From positions 5,208,001-5,272,000 of the forward strand of contig NZ_JACHIS010000001.1 of assembly GCF_014203365.1 (NCBI RefSeq): a DNA stretch of 64,000 nt. Direction: 5' to 3'. The notes below the pieces were generated by a model. It had not been told where the DNA came from and made no database searches. It worked only from the letters and a program-made list of their open reading frames with translations. Made by a program: the position numbers and the translations under genes. Source of the DNA: Actinoalloteichus hymeniacidonis. GTDB taxonomy: Bacteria; Actinomycetota; Actinomycetes; Mycobacteriales; Pseudonocardiaceae. Every line of letters begins with the position of its first letter. Position 1 is the stretch's first letter. Below, piece by piece: positions 1 through 7,677 of the stretch.

Positions 1-360
1 CTCGGCCTGACCTGCGTGCAGGCCGAGGCCCTGATGGCCCTGGACGCCCTCGGTCCGGTGACGTTGAAGCAGCTCGCCGAGCACCTGGTCGCCGAGTCCG
101 GACATCCCAGTCGGCTGATCTCCCGACTGGTCGACGACGGGCTCGTCACCCGCGCCGCCTCCGAATCGGACGGACGTGCCGTCACCCTGCTGTTGACCGA
201 GCGGGGGCGTGACCTGGCCGCCCAGGCTCGCGCCGCCCGCGCCCCACTGGTCGCCGAGTTCGCCCGTCGCCACGGCGATCGACTCGATGCGACGACCGAT
301 CTGATGCGCGAACTATGGACCGCAATGGCCGAACAGCAGGACTCTTCCCGCACTATGTGA
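1..360 (+). CDS. MarR family transcriptional regulator (5' partial)
   Basis: The frame is open to the first base of the window, so the N-terminus lies outside. The visible part is the winged helix-turn-helix of a MarR regulator: an LTCVQAEAL helix, the recognition helix SRLISRLVDDGLVTR, a wing with a conserved Asp (SESDGRAV) and the LTERG turn, followed by the C-terminal dimerisation helix. MarR proteins are dimeric DNA-binding repressors, often responding to phenolic or oxidative ligands. No ligand or target can be read here. It ends 11 bp before the convergent LysR gene, so the pair is tail to tail. The in-frame GTG at 16 lies inside the conserved domain and is not the start. Confidence 0.85.
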   Translation, partial: LGLTCVQAEALMALDALGPVTLKQLAEHLVAESGHPSRLISRLVDDGLVTRAASESDGRAVTLLLTERGRDLAAQARAARAPLVAEFARRHGDRLDATTDLMRELWTAMAEQQDSSRTM

Positions 361-370
361 TGGGTCCGCG

Positions 371-1264
371 CTACGTGATGGGACTGCCGCCAAGCCAGCC
401 GTTGCGTTGCGCGCAGCGGCGAGCGGTGTCCAGGACGGCTGCGAGGGCGGGTGCGAGATCGTTGGTGGGCCACAGGATCGAGAGGTCGGCCCGAATCGAC
501 GGATCGACGACCTCGCGGACGACGATGCTGGTGTTGGACTTCGCGACATGTTCGGCGAGCGAGGTGGGTGCCAGGCCGATCTCGCCTCGGCTGGCGAGCC
601 GGGCGAGCATGGCGCTCAACGGCGGGTCCTCGAAGGCCCGCACCTCCGGCTCGAAACCGGCTTGACGACACGCGGCGATGATGCCGTCGTAGTACATCGG
701 GGCGAGGCGCCTCGGGAACAGCAGCAGCGTCTCGTCACGCAGTTCCGCCACCGGGATCTTCGGTGCTTCGGCGAGGCGCTGGCTATCGCACAGCAGCGCG
801 GAAATGGGCTCCCGGCGGAGAATCTCGCCTGCTACCCCGTCGACCGGTGGCGGCGAGAGCGCGAGGCCGAGATCCAGATCGCCATCGCAGAGACGGCCGG
901 GAATCTCGGCGCTGAATAACTCCTGCGGGTTGACCGTGACGTCGGGGTGCTCCTCTTGGAGCGCGGTCAGCAGCGTTTTAAGTGTGTCGAAACCCGTGAC
1001 CGGGGTGTAGCCCAGCCGAATCGTCGTCACGATCCCCGACCCGACCCGTCGGGTGAGCTGCACGGCCTGCTCCAGCGCGGCCAGCGCGATCGGTGCCTCC
1101 TTGGCCAAGGTGCGACCTGCGGCGGTGAGCTGCACCCGACGGCTCGAACGCACGAAGAGCGGCGTTTCGAGCGTTTCCTCCAGCTTGCGGATCTGATGGC
1201 TCAACGACGGCTGGGAGATGTAGAGCCGCATCGCCGCGCGGCCGAAGTGGAGCTCCTCGGCCAC
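371..1264 (-). CDS. LysR family transcriptional regulator
   Basis: Typical LTTR. The N-terminal HTH (AEELHFGRAAMRLYISQPSL) is followed by a periplasmic-binding-protein-like effector domain (TTIRLGYTPV, then about 200 residues). It probably regulates the divergent isochorismatase-like hydrolase at 1545, the usual LTTR arrangement. The start is odd. The GTG at 1264 begins inside the first helix. Upstream codons in the same frame read VLRYFIA, the normal LTTR N-terminus, and stay open to a stop at 1315-1313, but contain no ATG, GTG or TTG. An ATC at 1303-1301 sits where the initiator Met would be expected. The true start is therefore either non-standard or mutated. Family assignment is secure; the N-terminus is not. 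Confidence 0.85.
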   Translation of the reverse strand: MAEELHFGRAAMRLYISQPSLSHQIRKLEETLETPLFVRSSRRVQLTAAGRTLAKEAPIALAALEQAVQLTRRVGSGIVTTIRLGYTPVTGFDTLKTLLTALQEEHPDVTVNPQELFSAEIPGRLCDGDLDLGLALSPPPVDGVAGEILRREPISALLCDSQRLAEAPKIPVAELRDETLLLFPRRLAPMYYDGIIAACRQAGFEPEVRAFEDPPLSAMLARLASRGEIGLAPTSLAEHVAKSNTSIVVREVVDPSIRADLSILWPTNDLAPALAAVLDTARRCAQRNGWLGGSPIT

Positions 1265-1299
1265 GGCTATGAAATAGCGCAGTACGCGGGGACTGATAT

Positions 1300-1318
1300 C
1301 GATAGCCGAATTCTATCG
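1300..1318. promoter_or_regulatory. Inverted repeat at the LysR 5' end
   Basis: CGATAG-N7-CTATCG is a perfect 6-bp inverted repeat (1300-1305 and 1313-1318) between the divergent LysR and isochorismatase genes. LTTRs commonly bind short dyads beside their own gene. It overlaps the codons expected for the LysR N-terminus, so it could also be a coincidence of coding sequence. Confidence 0.35.
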
Positions 1319-1544
1319 CTGCGTGCTCGGACAAGTCTTGGACGCCGAACGATCATCGACGTAGCGTCGTCCACGACACGGAGAACACCGCAAGCGTTCC
1401 CGTTGTCGCTGGTCAAGCTAGTTCTGTCCCGATCTTCCCGATCGTGCGGACCTCGCTGAAACCTGCCGGTCCACCGGGTGGCGCCGCCCGCGCACTTCTG
1501 ACTCGCACCATCGAACGTCGCACCCATTCACGCAGGAGAAGAAC

Positions 1545-2210
1545 GTGACGCGTACCGCAAAGGCCGGGCTCGAAGCACTGCTCACCCCCGAGGACAGCAT
1601 TCTGGTCCTCATCGACCACCAGCCCTTCCAGTTCGCGAACCTCAACAGCCACGACCCGGCCACGATCGTCAACAACGTGACCGGTCTGGCCAAGGCCGCG
1701 AAGGCGTTCGACGTCCCCACCGTGCTGACCACGGTCCTGGAGGAACGCGGCGGCAACATCATCAAGCAGATCCAGGACGTCTTCCCGGAGCAGACGCCGA
1801 TCAACCGGACGTGGGTCAACACCTGGCAGGACCGCAACGTCGTCGACGTGGTGGAGAAGACCGGCCGCAAGCAGCTGATCATCGCAGGCCTGTGGACCGA
1901 GGTCTGCGTCGCGATGCCCGCACTCCAGGCGTTGGGCGAGGGCTACGACGTCTTCGTCGTCACGGACGCCAGCGGTGGAGCCAGCGCGGAGTCGCACGAC
2001 ATGGCGGTGCGCCGCTTGGTGCAGGCAGGCGTGGTCCCGATCACCTGGCTCGCCGTGGCCTCTGAATGGCAGCGCGACTGGGCCCGTACGGAGACCGTCG
2101 ATGCGCTCACCGGGATGCTCACCGAGCACGGTGGCGGCACCGGGGTGGCCTTCGCCTGGGAGCTGCAGTTGCTGGCCACCACTCCGCCCGCCGGTGGCAT
2201 CGGCAGGTAG
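1545..2210 (+). CDS. Isochorismatase-like cysteine hydrolase (YcaC type)
   Basis: The 221-residue protein has the alpha/beta isochorismatase fold: an early catalytic Asp (LVLIDHQPF, Asp24), a GLWTEVCVA nucleophile loop with Cys121, and the conserved TDASGGASAESHD segment after it. The D...C pair and overall length match YcaC-like hydrolases of unknown substrate rather than the longer EntB. The usual catalytic Lys between them is not obvious; the equivalent stretch reads PINRTWVN. GTG start with GGAGAAGAA just upstream. Divergent from the LysR gene and probably controlled by it. The C-terminal 40 residues extend beyond the family core. Confidence 0.82.
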   Translation: MTRTAKAGLEALLTPEDSILVLIDHQPFQFANLNSHDPATIVNNVTGLAKAAKAFDVPTVLTTVLEERGGNIIKQIQDVFPEQTPINRTWVNTWQDRNVVDVVEKTGRKQLIIAGLWTEVCVAMPALQALGEGYDVFVVTDASGGASAESHDMAVRRLVQAGVVPITWLAVASEWQRDWARTETVDALTGMLTEHGGGTGVAFAWELQLLATTPPAGGIGR

Positions 2211-2351
2211 TTCCGACGTTTTGTCGAGTCGGGGGGTGGGTCTAGCGCACGAGTCGTGCGCTAGACCCGCTTGCCCTTCCCGGGTATACCGGCCGCCTTT
2301 CGAGGGCCGCCCTGCACCCACACCCATCGGTCCCATCGTGAAGGCGTGATC

Positions 2352-2753
2352 ATGACAACCGACACCGGCGCAGGCACCGAGAGCGATCGGGCCGAGCGCA
2401 ACACCGCGATCGTCCGCACCGCGATGCGCGAGCTCTTCGTCGATGGCGACCTCACCGCGCTGGACCGCTACTGGGCAGAGCCCTACGTGCAGCACAGCCC
2501 GCAGCTGCCCAACGGTGTGGACGCACTGCGCACGGCGGTACCCCGACTACAGGGCTTCTCGTGGGAGCCGCAACGCACCGCGGCCCAAGGCGACCTCGTG
2601 TTCACCCACAGCCTCGTCCACGGCTGGGCACCCGGGCCGGTGGTGATCGTCGACGTCTTCCGGTTGGAGAACGATCGCATCGTCGAGCACTGGGACGTCG
2701 TGCAAGACCTCACCCTGCCGGAGGCAACCGCCAACGGGAATCCGATGGTGTGA
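2352..2753 (+). CDS. SnoaL-like / NTF2-fold protein
   Basis: About 133 residues from the ATG at 2352. The pattern is that of SnoaL-like polyketide-cyclase-fold proteins: an N-terminal helix (NTAIVRTAMRELFVDGDL), the YVQHSPQLPNG segment with the family's His, and C-terminal strands containing VDVFRLENDRIVEHWDV. Members include aldol cyclases, isomerases and many of unknown role. An open frame extends upstream to 2271 but shows no homology to the fold and no ribosome site, so the ATG is preferred. It lies 140 bp after the isochorismatase-like gene on the same strand and may be co-regulated. Confidence 0.8.
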   Translation: MTTDTGAGTESDRAERNTAIVRTAMRELFVDGDLTALDRYWAEPYVQHSPQLPNGVDALRTAVPRLQGFSWEPQRTAAQGDLVFTHSLVHGWAPGPVVIVDVFRLENDRIVEHWDVVQDLTLPEATANGNPMV

Positions 2754-2934
2754 GGGAGTCCGCACGGAGTCTCCGCAGTCCAATAGCGGTTCGCTTCCCG
2801 CCATCGAGAGTGCCTCCCTTCGCCGCCTCCCCCGTGAGAGCTACCCGAATCGTCCGCTCAGCGGGGATTCCCCGCCAGCCGCGCGCTCCTAGCCTTCAAC
2901 CCGTTGGAGAGCCGGGTGACGATGGAGGTCATGG

Positions 2935-3771
2935 GTGGACGCGGATACCGCCGCACACACGGATCGCGGGATCGGGCGATTCGCCCGCATCACGCGGTCG
3001 CCAATGGGCTGGATGCTGGTCGGCATCCTCGGAATCGGCGCGGTATCGGCGCTGACCCAGGGCGGGCATCCGGTGCTGGCCATTGTCGGTGCGGTGGCTT
3101 CGGTCGCCGTCTATCGACTGGTCATGCGTCACCTGGCCCGGCGCGCAACGCCGGAGATCGCGCCGAGGCGGGCGGTGTCCCACACGGTGATCGGCGTCGT
3201 GCTCGGGGTGGTCATGATCACGGCCTCGGTGCTCATGGTGTTCACGGAGTTCTCCTTCGCCCCAGTGTCCGGCGACGTCATGGCCATCGTGGCGGGCATG
3301 GTGGTCGTCCAGCTGTGGGCGGCGGTGACCGAGGAGTTGATCTTCCGGGGCCTGTTGTTGCAGGCGTTGGAACGGTGGTGCGGCAGTGCGATCGCACTGG
3401 CGATCACCGCCGTGCTGTTCGGACTGCTGCACCTGGCCAACCCGGGCGCCACGCTGTGGAGTTCCTTCGCGATCGCCGTCGAGGCCGGGGTGCTGCTCGG
3501 TGCGGCATTCCTCTGGCGACGCAATATCTGGTTGGTCGTCGGCCTGCACTTCGCCTGGAACACCTGCGTGGCGTTACTCGGCATCCCCGTCTCCGGCCAT
3601 GAGAACGCCGGGGTGCTGGACACCCAGCCGATCGGACCGGACCTGTTGACCGGTGGTGACTTCGGTATCGAGGCGTCGATCGCCCCCATCGCCGTGAGTC
3701 TGTTGCTCGCCGTTCCCATGCTGATCGCCGCCCGCAAGCGCGGGAACCTGGTGCCCTGGCGCCGCCGCTAG
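2935..3771 (+). CDS. CPBP family intramembrane metalloprotease
   Basis: The 278-residue polytopic protein has about seven or eight hydrophobic segments and the CAAX/bacteriocin-processing signature: EELIFRG (Glu-Glu plus Arg) in one helix, FGLLHLAN (His) in the next, and HFAWN (His, Asn) in a third. These residues form the intramembrane zinc site of Abi/CPBP proteases. Bacterial members act in bacteriocin self-immunity, peptide maturation or unknown processes. It precedes the two-component pair by only 10 bp and is probably co-transcribed with it. GTG start after a GGAGGTCATGG sequence. Confidence 0.85.
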   Translation: MDADTAAHTDRGIGRFARITRSPMGWMLVGILGIGAVSALTQGGHPVLAIVGAVASVAVYRLVMRHLARRATPEIAPRRAVSHTVIGVVLGVVMITASVLMVFTEFSFAPVSGDVMAIVAGMVVVQLWAAVTEELIFRGLLLQALERWCGSAIALAITAVLFGLLHLANPGATLWSSFAIAVEAGVLLGAAFLWRRNIWLVVGLHFAWNTCVALLGIPVSGHENAGVLDTQPIGPDLLTGGDFGIEASIAPIAVSLLLAVPMLIAARKRGNLVPWRRR

Positions 3772-3781
3772 GCTACGCCGG

Positions 3782-4966
3782 GTGCTCGTTGACCCGGCAT
3801 CTCTGCGCGCCATGGTCCGGCGGCGCGACCGCCCGGTTCCCCTGCAGGACATCGCGTTGGCGGCGGGAGTCACGGTACTGGCCTTCGTCCCCACGGTGGC
3901 CCACATCGGACCGGAGATCGGTGATCTGCCGCGACAACAGGCAGGCACGTCCGGCGCGGTGCTCGGGCTGGTGTTGACGCTGACGCTGTGTCTGCCCCTG
4001 GTAGTGCGGAGCCGGTGGCCTGCCGGGTGTGTCCTGGTCATCGGCGGCGGCTTCGCGGTCAGCCAGGTGTTGGGTTATCCGGATACCTTCGCGAAAGTGG
4101 GTTTCCTGCTGGCCCTGTATGCCGCGGGAGCACACCTTGCCCGGTTCCGGCTGGTCCTGGCTGCGGTGCTGACGACGAGTTACGTGGTGCTCGCGGCCGT
4201 CCTGCACGAACTCGGGTCGCCGCAGCAATTTCTCGATTACCTCGCGTTCTATCTGTTGTTGGCGGTGGTCTGGTTGGTCGGGAGCGGGGTGCGCAGGTGG
4301 CGAGCCGAAGGGGCCGAACGCGAGCGGTTGGCTGCCGAGGTCGCCACGGCCGCCGAGCGGGCGCGCATCGCCCGCGACCTCCACGACGTGGTCACCCATC
4401 ATGTGACCGCGATGGTCGTCCAGGCCGATGCGGCGCAGTTCGTGTTCGACACCGCACCGGCAAGCGTCGAAGGCGGGCTGACCGCGATCAGCGAGACCGG
4501 ACGCCGAGCACTGACCGAGCTGCGTGCGTTACTGGACGTGCTGGAGGCGACCGGTGATTCGCCGACCCCGGCCACGACACCGACCTTGGGCAGGCTGAGC
4601 GATCTGGTGGAGCAGGCCCGACTGTCGGGGCAGCCCGTCGAACTGGTCGAGCAGGGCACCAGCGGGCCGCAGCCGGTCGACGTGGAGCTCACGGCCTATC
4701 GGGTGGTCCAAGAAACGCTGACCAACGCCATCAAATACGCGGCCGGACAACCGACCACGGTCCGCGTCCGACATGGCGACGAGCACGTCGAGATCGAGGT
4801 GACCACCACGGGAGCCGCCACCGGCACCCCGGTCGGCTCCGGCGGACGTGGCCTCAGCGGGCTGCGGGAACGGGTGCGGATGCTCGACGGCGAGCTGGTG
4901 GCCGAGCCACGCCCGGAAGGCGGATTCCGTGTCCGAGCCTTGATCCCAATGGGAAGTGCCGAATGA
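3782..4966 (+). CDS. Two-component sensor histidine kinase (NarL/DesK class)
   Basis: The N-terminal half is hydrophobic, with four or five membrane segments and no large extracellular sensor domain. A short linker then leads to the HisKA_3 box (RIARDLHDVVTHHV), where the phosphorylated His precedes Asp, and a HATPase_c domain with NAIKYAAG and GRGLSGLRERV boxes. It is the cognate partner of the response regulator it overlaps by 4 bp. The small sensor part suggests detection of a membrane or envelope signal. GTG start directly after the protease gene. Confidence 0.9.
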   Translation: MLVDPASLRAMVRRRDRPVPLQDIALAAGVTVLAFVPTVAHIGPEIGDLPRQQAGTSGAVLGLVLTLTLCLPLVVRSRWPAGCVLVIGGGFAVSQVLGYPDTFAKVGFLLALYAAGAHLARFRLVLAAVLTTSYVVLAAVLHELGSPQQFLDYLAFYLLLAVVWLVGSGVRRWRAEGAERERLAAEVATAAERARIARDLHDVVTHHVTAMVVQADAAQFVFDTAPASVEGGLTAISETGRRALTELRALLDVLEATGDSPTPATTPTLGRLSDLVEQARLSGQPVELVEQGTSGPQPVDVELTAYRVVQETLTNAIKYAAGQPTTVRVRHGDEHVEIEVTTTGAATGTPVGSGGRGLSGLRERVRMLDGELVAEPRPEGGFRVRALIPMGSAE

Positions 4967-5646
4967 CCGAGTCGATTCGTCTCCTGATCTGCGAGGATCA
5001 GGCCTTGGTTCGTACCGGGTACGTCACCATTCTCTCGACACAGCCGGATATGACGGTCGTCGGCGAGGCAGCGGACGGCCGCGAGGCGGTCGAGCTGGGC
5101 AGGCGACTGCGCCCCGACGTGGTCGTGATGGACGTCCGCATGCCGGTTCTGGACGGCATCGAGGCGACCCGGCGGCTTGCCGGTCCCGAGGTCGAGGCAC
5201 CGCCGAAGGTTCTGGTGGTCACCACCTTCAACGTCGATGCGTATGTCTTCGACGCCCTTCGCGCGGGTGCCAGCGGTTTCCTGCTCAAGGACACCCCGCC
5301 GCGCCAGCTGATCGACGGCATCCGCACGATCGCCCGGGGCGAGTCCCTATTGGCGCCCGCGGTCACCCGCACCCTGATCGGGCGCTTCGCCGAACGGCTG
5401 CGCCCCAACGACACGGCGCACCCGGAACGAGACCACGTCGTGCGGACGCTCACCCGCCGCGAACTGGAGGTTCTCGAACAGCTCGCCGCAGGCCTGTCCA
5501 ACGCCGAGATCGCCGCGCAGCTGGTCATCGCGGCGGAGACGGTGAAGACCTACGTGTCCCGAATCCTCACCAAACTCGACTTACGCGACCGGGTGCAGGC
5601 AGTCGTACTCGCCTACCGGATCGGACTGGTGCAGCCCGAGCGCTGA
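4963..5646 (+). CDS. NarL/FixJ family response regulator
   Basis: The 227-residue regulator has a receiver domain with acidic pocket (CEDQ), phospho-acceptor Asp in VVMDVRMPVLDG, conserved Thr and Lys (VVTTFN, LLKD), then a LuxR-type HTH (LTRRELEVLEQLAAGLSNAEI). It begins on the ATGA that ends the kinase gene, so translation is coupled. Target genes are not apparent; the co-transcribed CPBP protease or a membrane system are candidates by position only. Confidence 0.92.
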   Translation: MTESIRLLICEDQALVRTGYVTILSTQPDMTVVGEAADGREAVELGRRLRPDVVVMDVRMPVLDGIEATRRLAGPEVEAPPKVLVVTTFNVDAYVFDALRAGASGFLLKDTPPRQLIDGIRTIARGESLLAPAVTRTLIGRFAERLRPNDTAHPERDHVVRTLTRRELEVLEQLAAGLSNAEIAAQLVIAAETVKTYVSRILTKLDLRDRVQAVVLAYRIGLVQPER

Positions 5647-5737
5647 GCGGCAACGGCCACACGCTGCGATTCCGCTATTTCGTCGGTATCGCAGCTCGCA
5701 CCCAGGTGTCATTCGCGCTATGTCGATGGCCGTGCGT

Positions 5738-5789
5738 GAACTCGTACCGCACCGCCGGACGCTGGATTTCCGTCGGTCGGCACGAGTTC
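5738..5789 (+). terminator. Inverted repeat after the two-component operon
   Basis: GAACTCGTACCG (5738-5749) and CGGCACGAGTTC (5778-5789) form an 11 of 12 bp stem with a 28-base loop, 90 bp after the response-regulator stop and just before the convergent rpmF stop. No T-run follows, so terminator function is only suggested by position. The rest of 5647-5825 shows nothing else. Confidence 0.35.
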
Positions 5790-5825
5790 GCTTTCTCCGC
5801 ATGGGGTGGGCCTGCCCGTGCGAAG

Positions 5826-5987
5826 CTAGTTTCCGTACCGCTGGAAGTACGCCACCAGCCGACGCGGCACCAGCTGGCGTTCGCCGTTGACGACGATCGG
5901 CACCAGATCCGGCGGGGTCGTCTTGAGCCATTGAGCCCGACGCGATCGGGTGTTGGATCGCGAGGTCTTTCGCTTGGGGACCGCCAT
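5826..5987 (-). CDS. rpmF: 50S ribosomal protein L32, zinc-independent type
   Basis: The 53-residue protein is L32 throughout: [20 protein letters not shown] at the N-terminus, [10 protein letters not shown] in the middle and a basic [13 protein letters not shown] tail. There is no cysteine, so the CxxC zinc ribbon of C+ L32 is absent. Such C- paralogues replace zinc-binding ribosomal proteins under zinc starvation in actinobacteria. An AAGGAG ribosome site lies 8 bases before the ATG. The gene lies 162 bp downstream of the COG0523 gene on the same strand, as in known Zur regulons. An inverted repeat ATCGTG-N4-CACGAT lies at 6008-6023, just upstream. Confidence 0.93.
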   Translation of the reverse strand: MAVPKRKTSRSNTRSRRAQWLKTTPPDLVPIVVNGERQLVPRRLVAYFQRYGN

Positions 5988-6149
5988 GTTCGCTGCTCCT
6001 TCTGATTATCGTGTCGTCACGATTGCTCTCGCTGCCCGGCGTAAGCCATGCGGCAGCCGGGTTTCGTTCCGGGAAGTACCGGAATACGCGGCCGAGCCCC
6101 GCACCGGTCGACAGGCCCAGAACGCCACGGAATGCCAGGCCGAATAGAT

Positions 6150-7379
6150 TCAGTTATCGAATCCGCCCGTATTGCTCGCCGAGATCTCCCCGGCGGATTC
6201 GGCAGCATCGTCCGGTTCCCTGACGAAAGGATCGGGATAATGCGCCCAAGCCTCCGGTCCGTCGGCGAGTTCTTCGTCGGTCAGCAATGCATCGCGGAGG
6301 GCTTCCTCGATGTCGTGTGAGTACGCATCATGTGCGACGACGACGAACTCTTGATCACGATCGGCGAATACCGGATCCCACCGCAGCGAGGCGAAGGCCC
6401 GGCGCTCGGGAGATACGTCGTCCCACCCCGGGCCGTCCGCCGCACCGAGCCACGCGCCGAGATATCCGATGTTCAGGCCACCGCCCGCCGATTCGATCCA
6501 GAGCGCGATGTCGGGTTGGCTGGCGATCCACACCCGACCGCGAGTGCGGATCACCCCTTCCAGCAGTACGTCGAGGGCGTCGTACAAGCGCATGGGGTGG
6601 AACGGCCTGCGTGCGGAGAACGGCACGACCGTGATGCCGCAGTCGGCGTGCAAGGGCGGCTCGCCCCGCAGCAACGATCCGTGCGGGTCATCGATCTCCC
6701 CACGCCGCGCGGTTGCCTGCACAGCGTCCAGGAGCGTTCGCTCGTCAACGGTGGACAGTTCCAGGGTCACCGCCGACGGTGCCACCCGCCGCAGGACCGC
6801 CGCAGTCTTGGCGGCCGTCCACGTGTCGGTTGCCCGGCCTGCCGCGACGAGTACGTCGGCGAATTCGACCTGGGCGAGAGCGACTTGAGCGAGGGTGCGC
6901 TGGTCCCCGGGCGCTCCGAGCAGGCCACGCTCCGCCAACGTCTCGTTTCCCGAGGCATCCTCGAACCACGTTCCCTCGTCGAAGGTGGCGACGATCGCTT
7001 GGATCTCGGCGACGTCGGTGACGACACCCTCTCCGACGAGCACATTGTCCATAGCCCAGCTCACGCGCTCGGGTTCCATGGTCTCGTCGAGCTGCACCAC
7101 GATGCGTGCCACGTCCTGCCTGCCTGCGAGTTCACACAGCAGCGGGAGCAGGTCCTCCCGCAGCGTGCAGGACACACAGCCGTGGGCCAGCTCCAGCGTG
7201 GTCGAGGACTCGCGCGAGCCGATTTTCACCGTACGCAGGACCACGCCCGACGAGATCTGCCGAAGGTCGTGGTGGACCACGGCTGTGCCGTCGCCACCGA
7301 GTCGGTCCGCCAGACGCTGGTTCGCATCTCGGGAGATTCCGCAGCTCAAGATCAGTGGGGTTCGGTTCGCGTCGGTCAC
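6150..7379 (-). CDS. COG0523/CobW-like protein (Rv0106/Mrf type)
   Basis: The 409-residue protein matches the actinobacterial branch of COG0523 that includes M. tuberculosis Rv0106 and M. smegmatis Mrf. Shared signatures are ELAHGCVSCTLREDLL, FSARRPFHPMRLYDALDVLL and WLESAGGGL-like text (here WIESAGGGLNIG). The N-terminal Walker A loop of true CobW GTPases (GxxGxGKT) is missing (LILSCGISRDAN), and the usual CxCC metal motif is reduced to CVSC. Mrf recruits a hibernation factor to zinc-depleted ribosomes, and Rv0106 is Zur-regulated. The adjacent C- L32 and the Zur-like operator support the same role here. GTG start. Confidence 0.85.
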   Translation of the reverse strand: MTDANRTPLILSCGISRDANQRLADRLGGDGTAVVHHDLRQISSGVVLRTVKIGSRESSTTLELAHGCVSCTLREDLLPLLCELAGRQDVARIVVQLDETMEPERVSWAMDNVLVGEGVVTDVAEIQAIVATFDEGTWFEDASGNETLAERGLLGAPGDQRTLAQVALAQVEFADVLVAAGRATDTWTAAKTAAVLRRVAPSAVTLELSTVDERTLLDAVQATARRGEIDDPHGSLLRGEPPLHADCGITVVPFSARRPFHPMRLYDALDVLLEGVIRTRGRVWIASQPDIALWIESAGGGLNIGYLGAWLGAADGPGWDDVSPERRAFASLRWDPVFADRDQEFVVVAHDAYSHDIEEALRDALLTDEELADGPEAWAHYPDPFVREPDDAAESAGEISASNTGGFDN

Positions 7380-7401
7380 AACGCCAGACCCTAGCCGACA
7401 A

Positions 7402-7416
7402 CGACAACCGTTCTCA
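7402..7416 (-). promoter_or_regulatory. Candidate Zur operator
   Basis: Read on the minus strand, TGAGAACGGTTGTCG is a partly symmetric 15-mer that resembles the actinobacterial Zur box TGAAAATGATTTTCA (10 of 15 positions). It lies 23 bp upstream of the COG0523 start, where a zinc-responsive repressor would act. Identification rests on the match and the gene context. Confidence 0.5.
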
Positions 7417-7596
7417 ATAAGGCTGCACCGTGTCGCGTAGTAGTGCTGCCAGCACCGTCGGACCCCCGGTCGCGGCTCGGCCAGACCTGCGGCCGCGACA
7501 CCAGGACCGGGACCGCATGCCAGGGCGTCGCGGGACAGGCCAGGTTGTTGAAAGTGGGTGTGGCGCTCCCGAAATATCGACGGGCCTGCTCGTGTT

Positions 7597-7623
7597 GCAC
7601 CAGTGATCGCGGTGCACCAGTGA
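7597..7623 (+). repeat. Direct repeat upstream of the SARP gene
   Basis: GCACCAGTGA occurs at 7597-7606 and again at 7614-7623, a 17-bp period, about 55 bp before the TTG start at 7678. SARP regulators bind direct repeats, so an autoregulatory site is possible. A second small dyad, GTGCTG-C-CAGCAC, is at 7443-7455. The rest of 7417-7677 shows no gene. Confidence 0.35.
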
Positions 7624-7677
7624 GCATGGTTCGCCCGCCCGGCGGCTCAGGCACCAGAAGCGGAAGAGGGTGACGGG

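Noticed and set aside
5988-6149. A second small ribosomal protein gene beside rpmF (L28, L33 or S18)
   Set aside because: Both strands were read; no frame matches these families.
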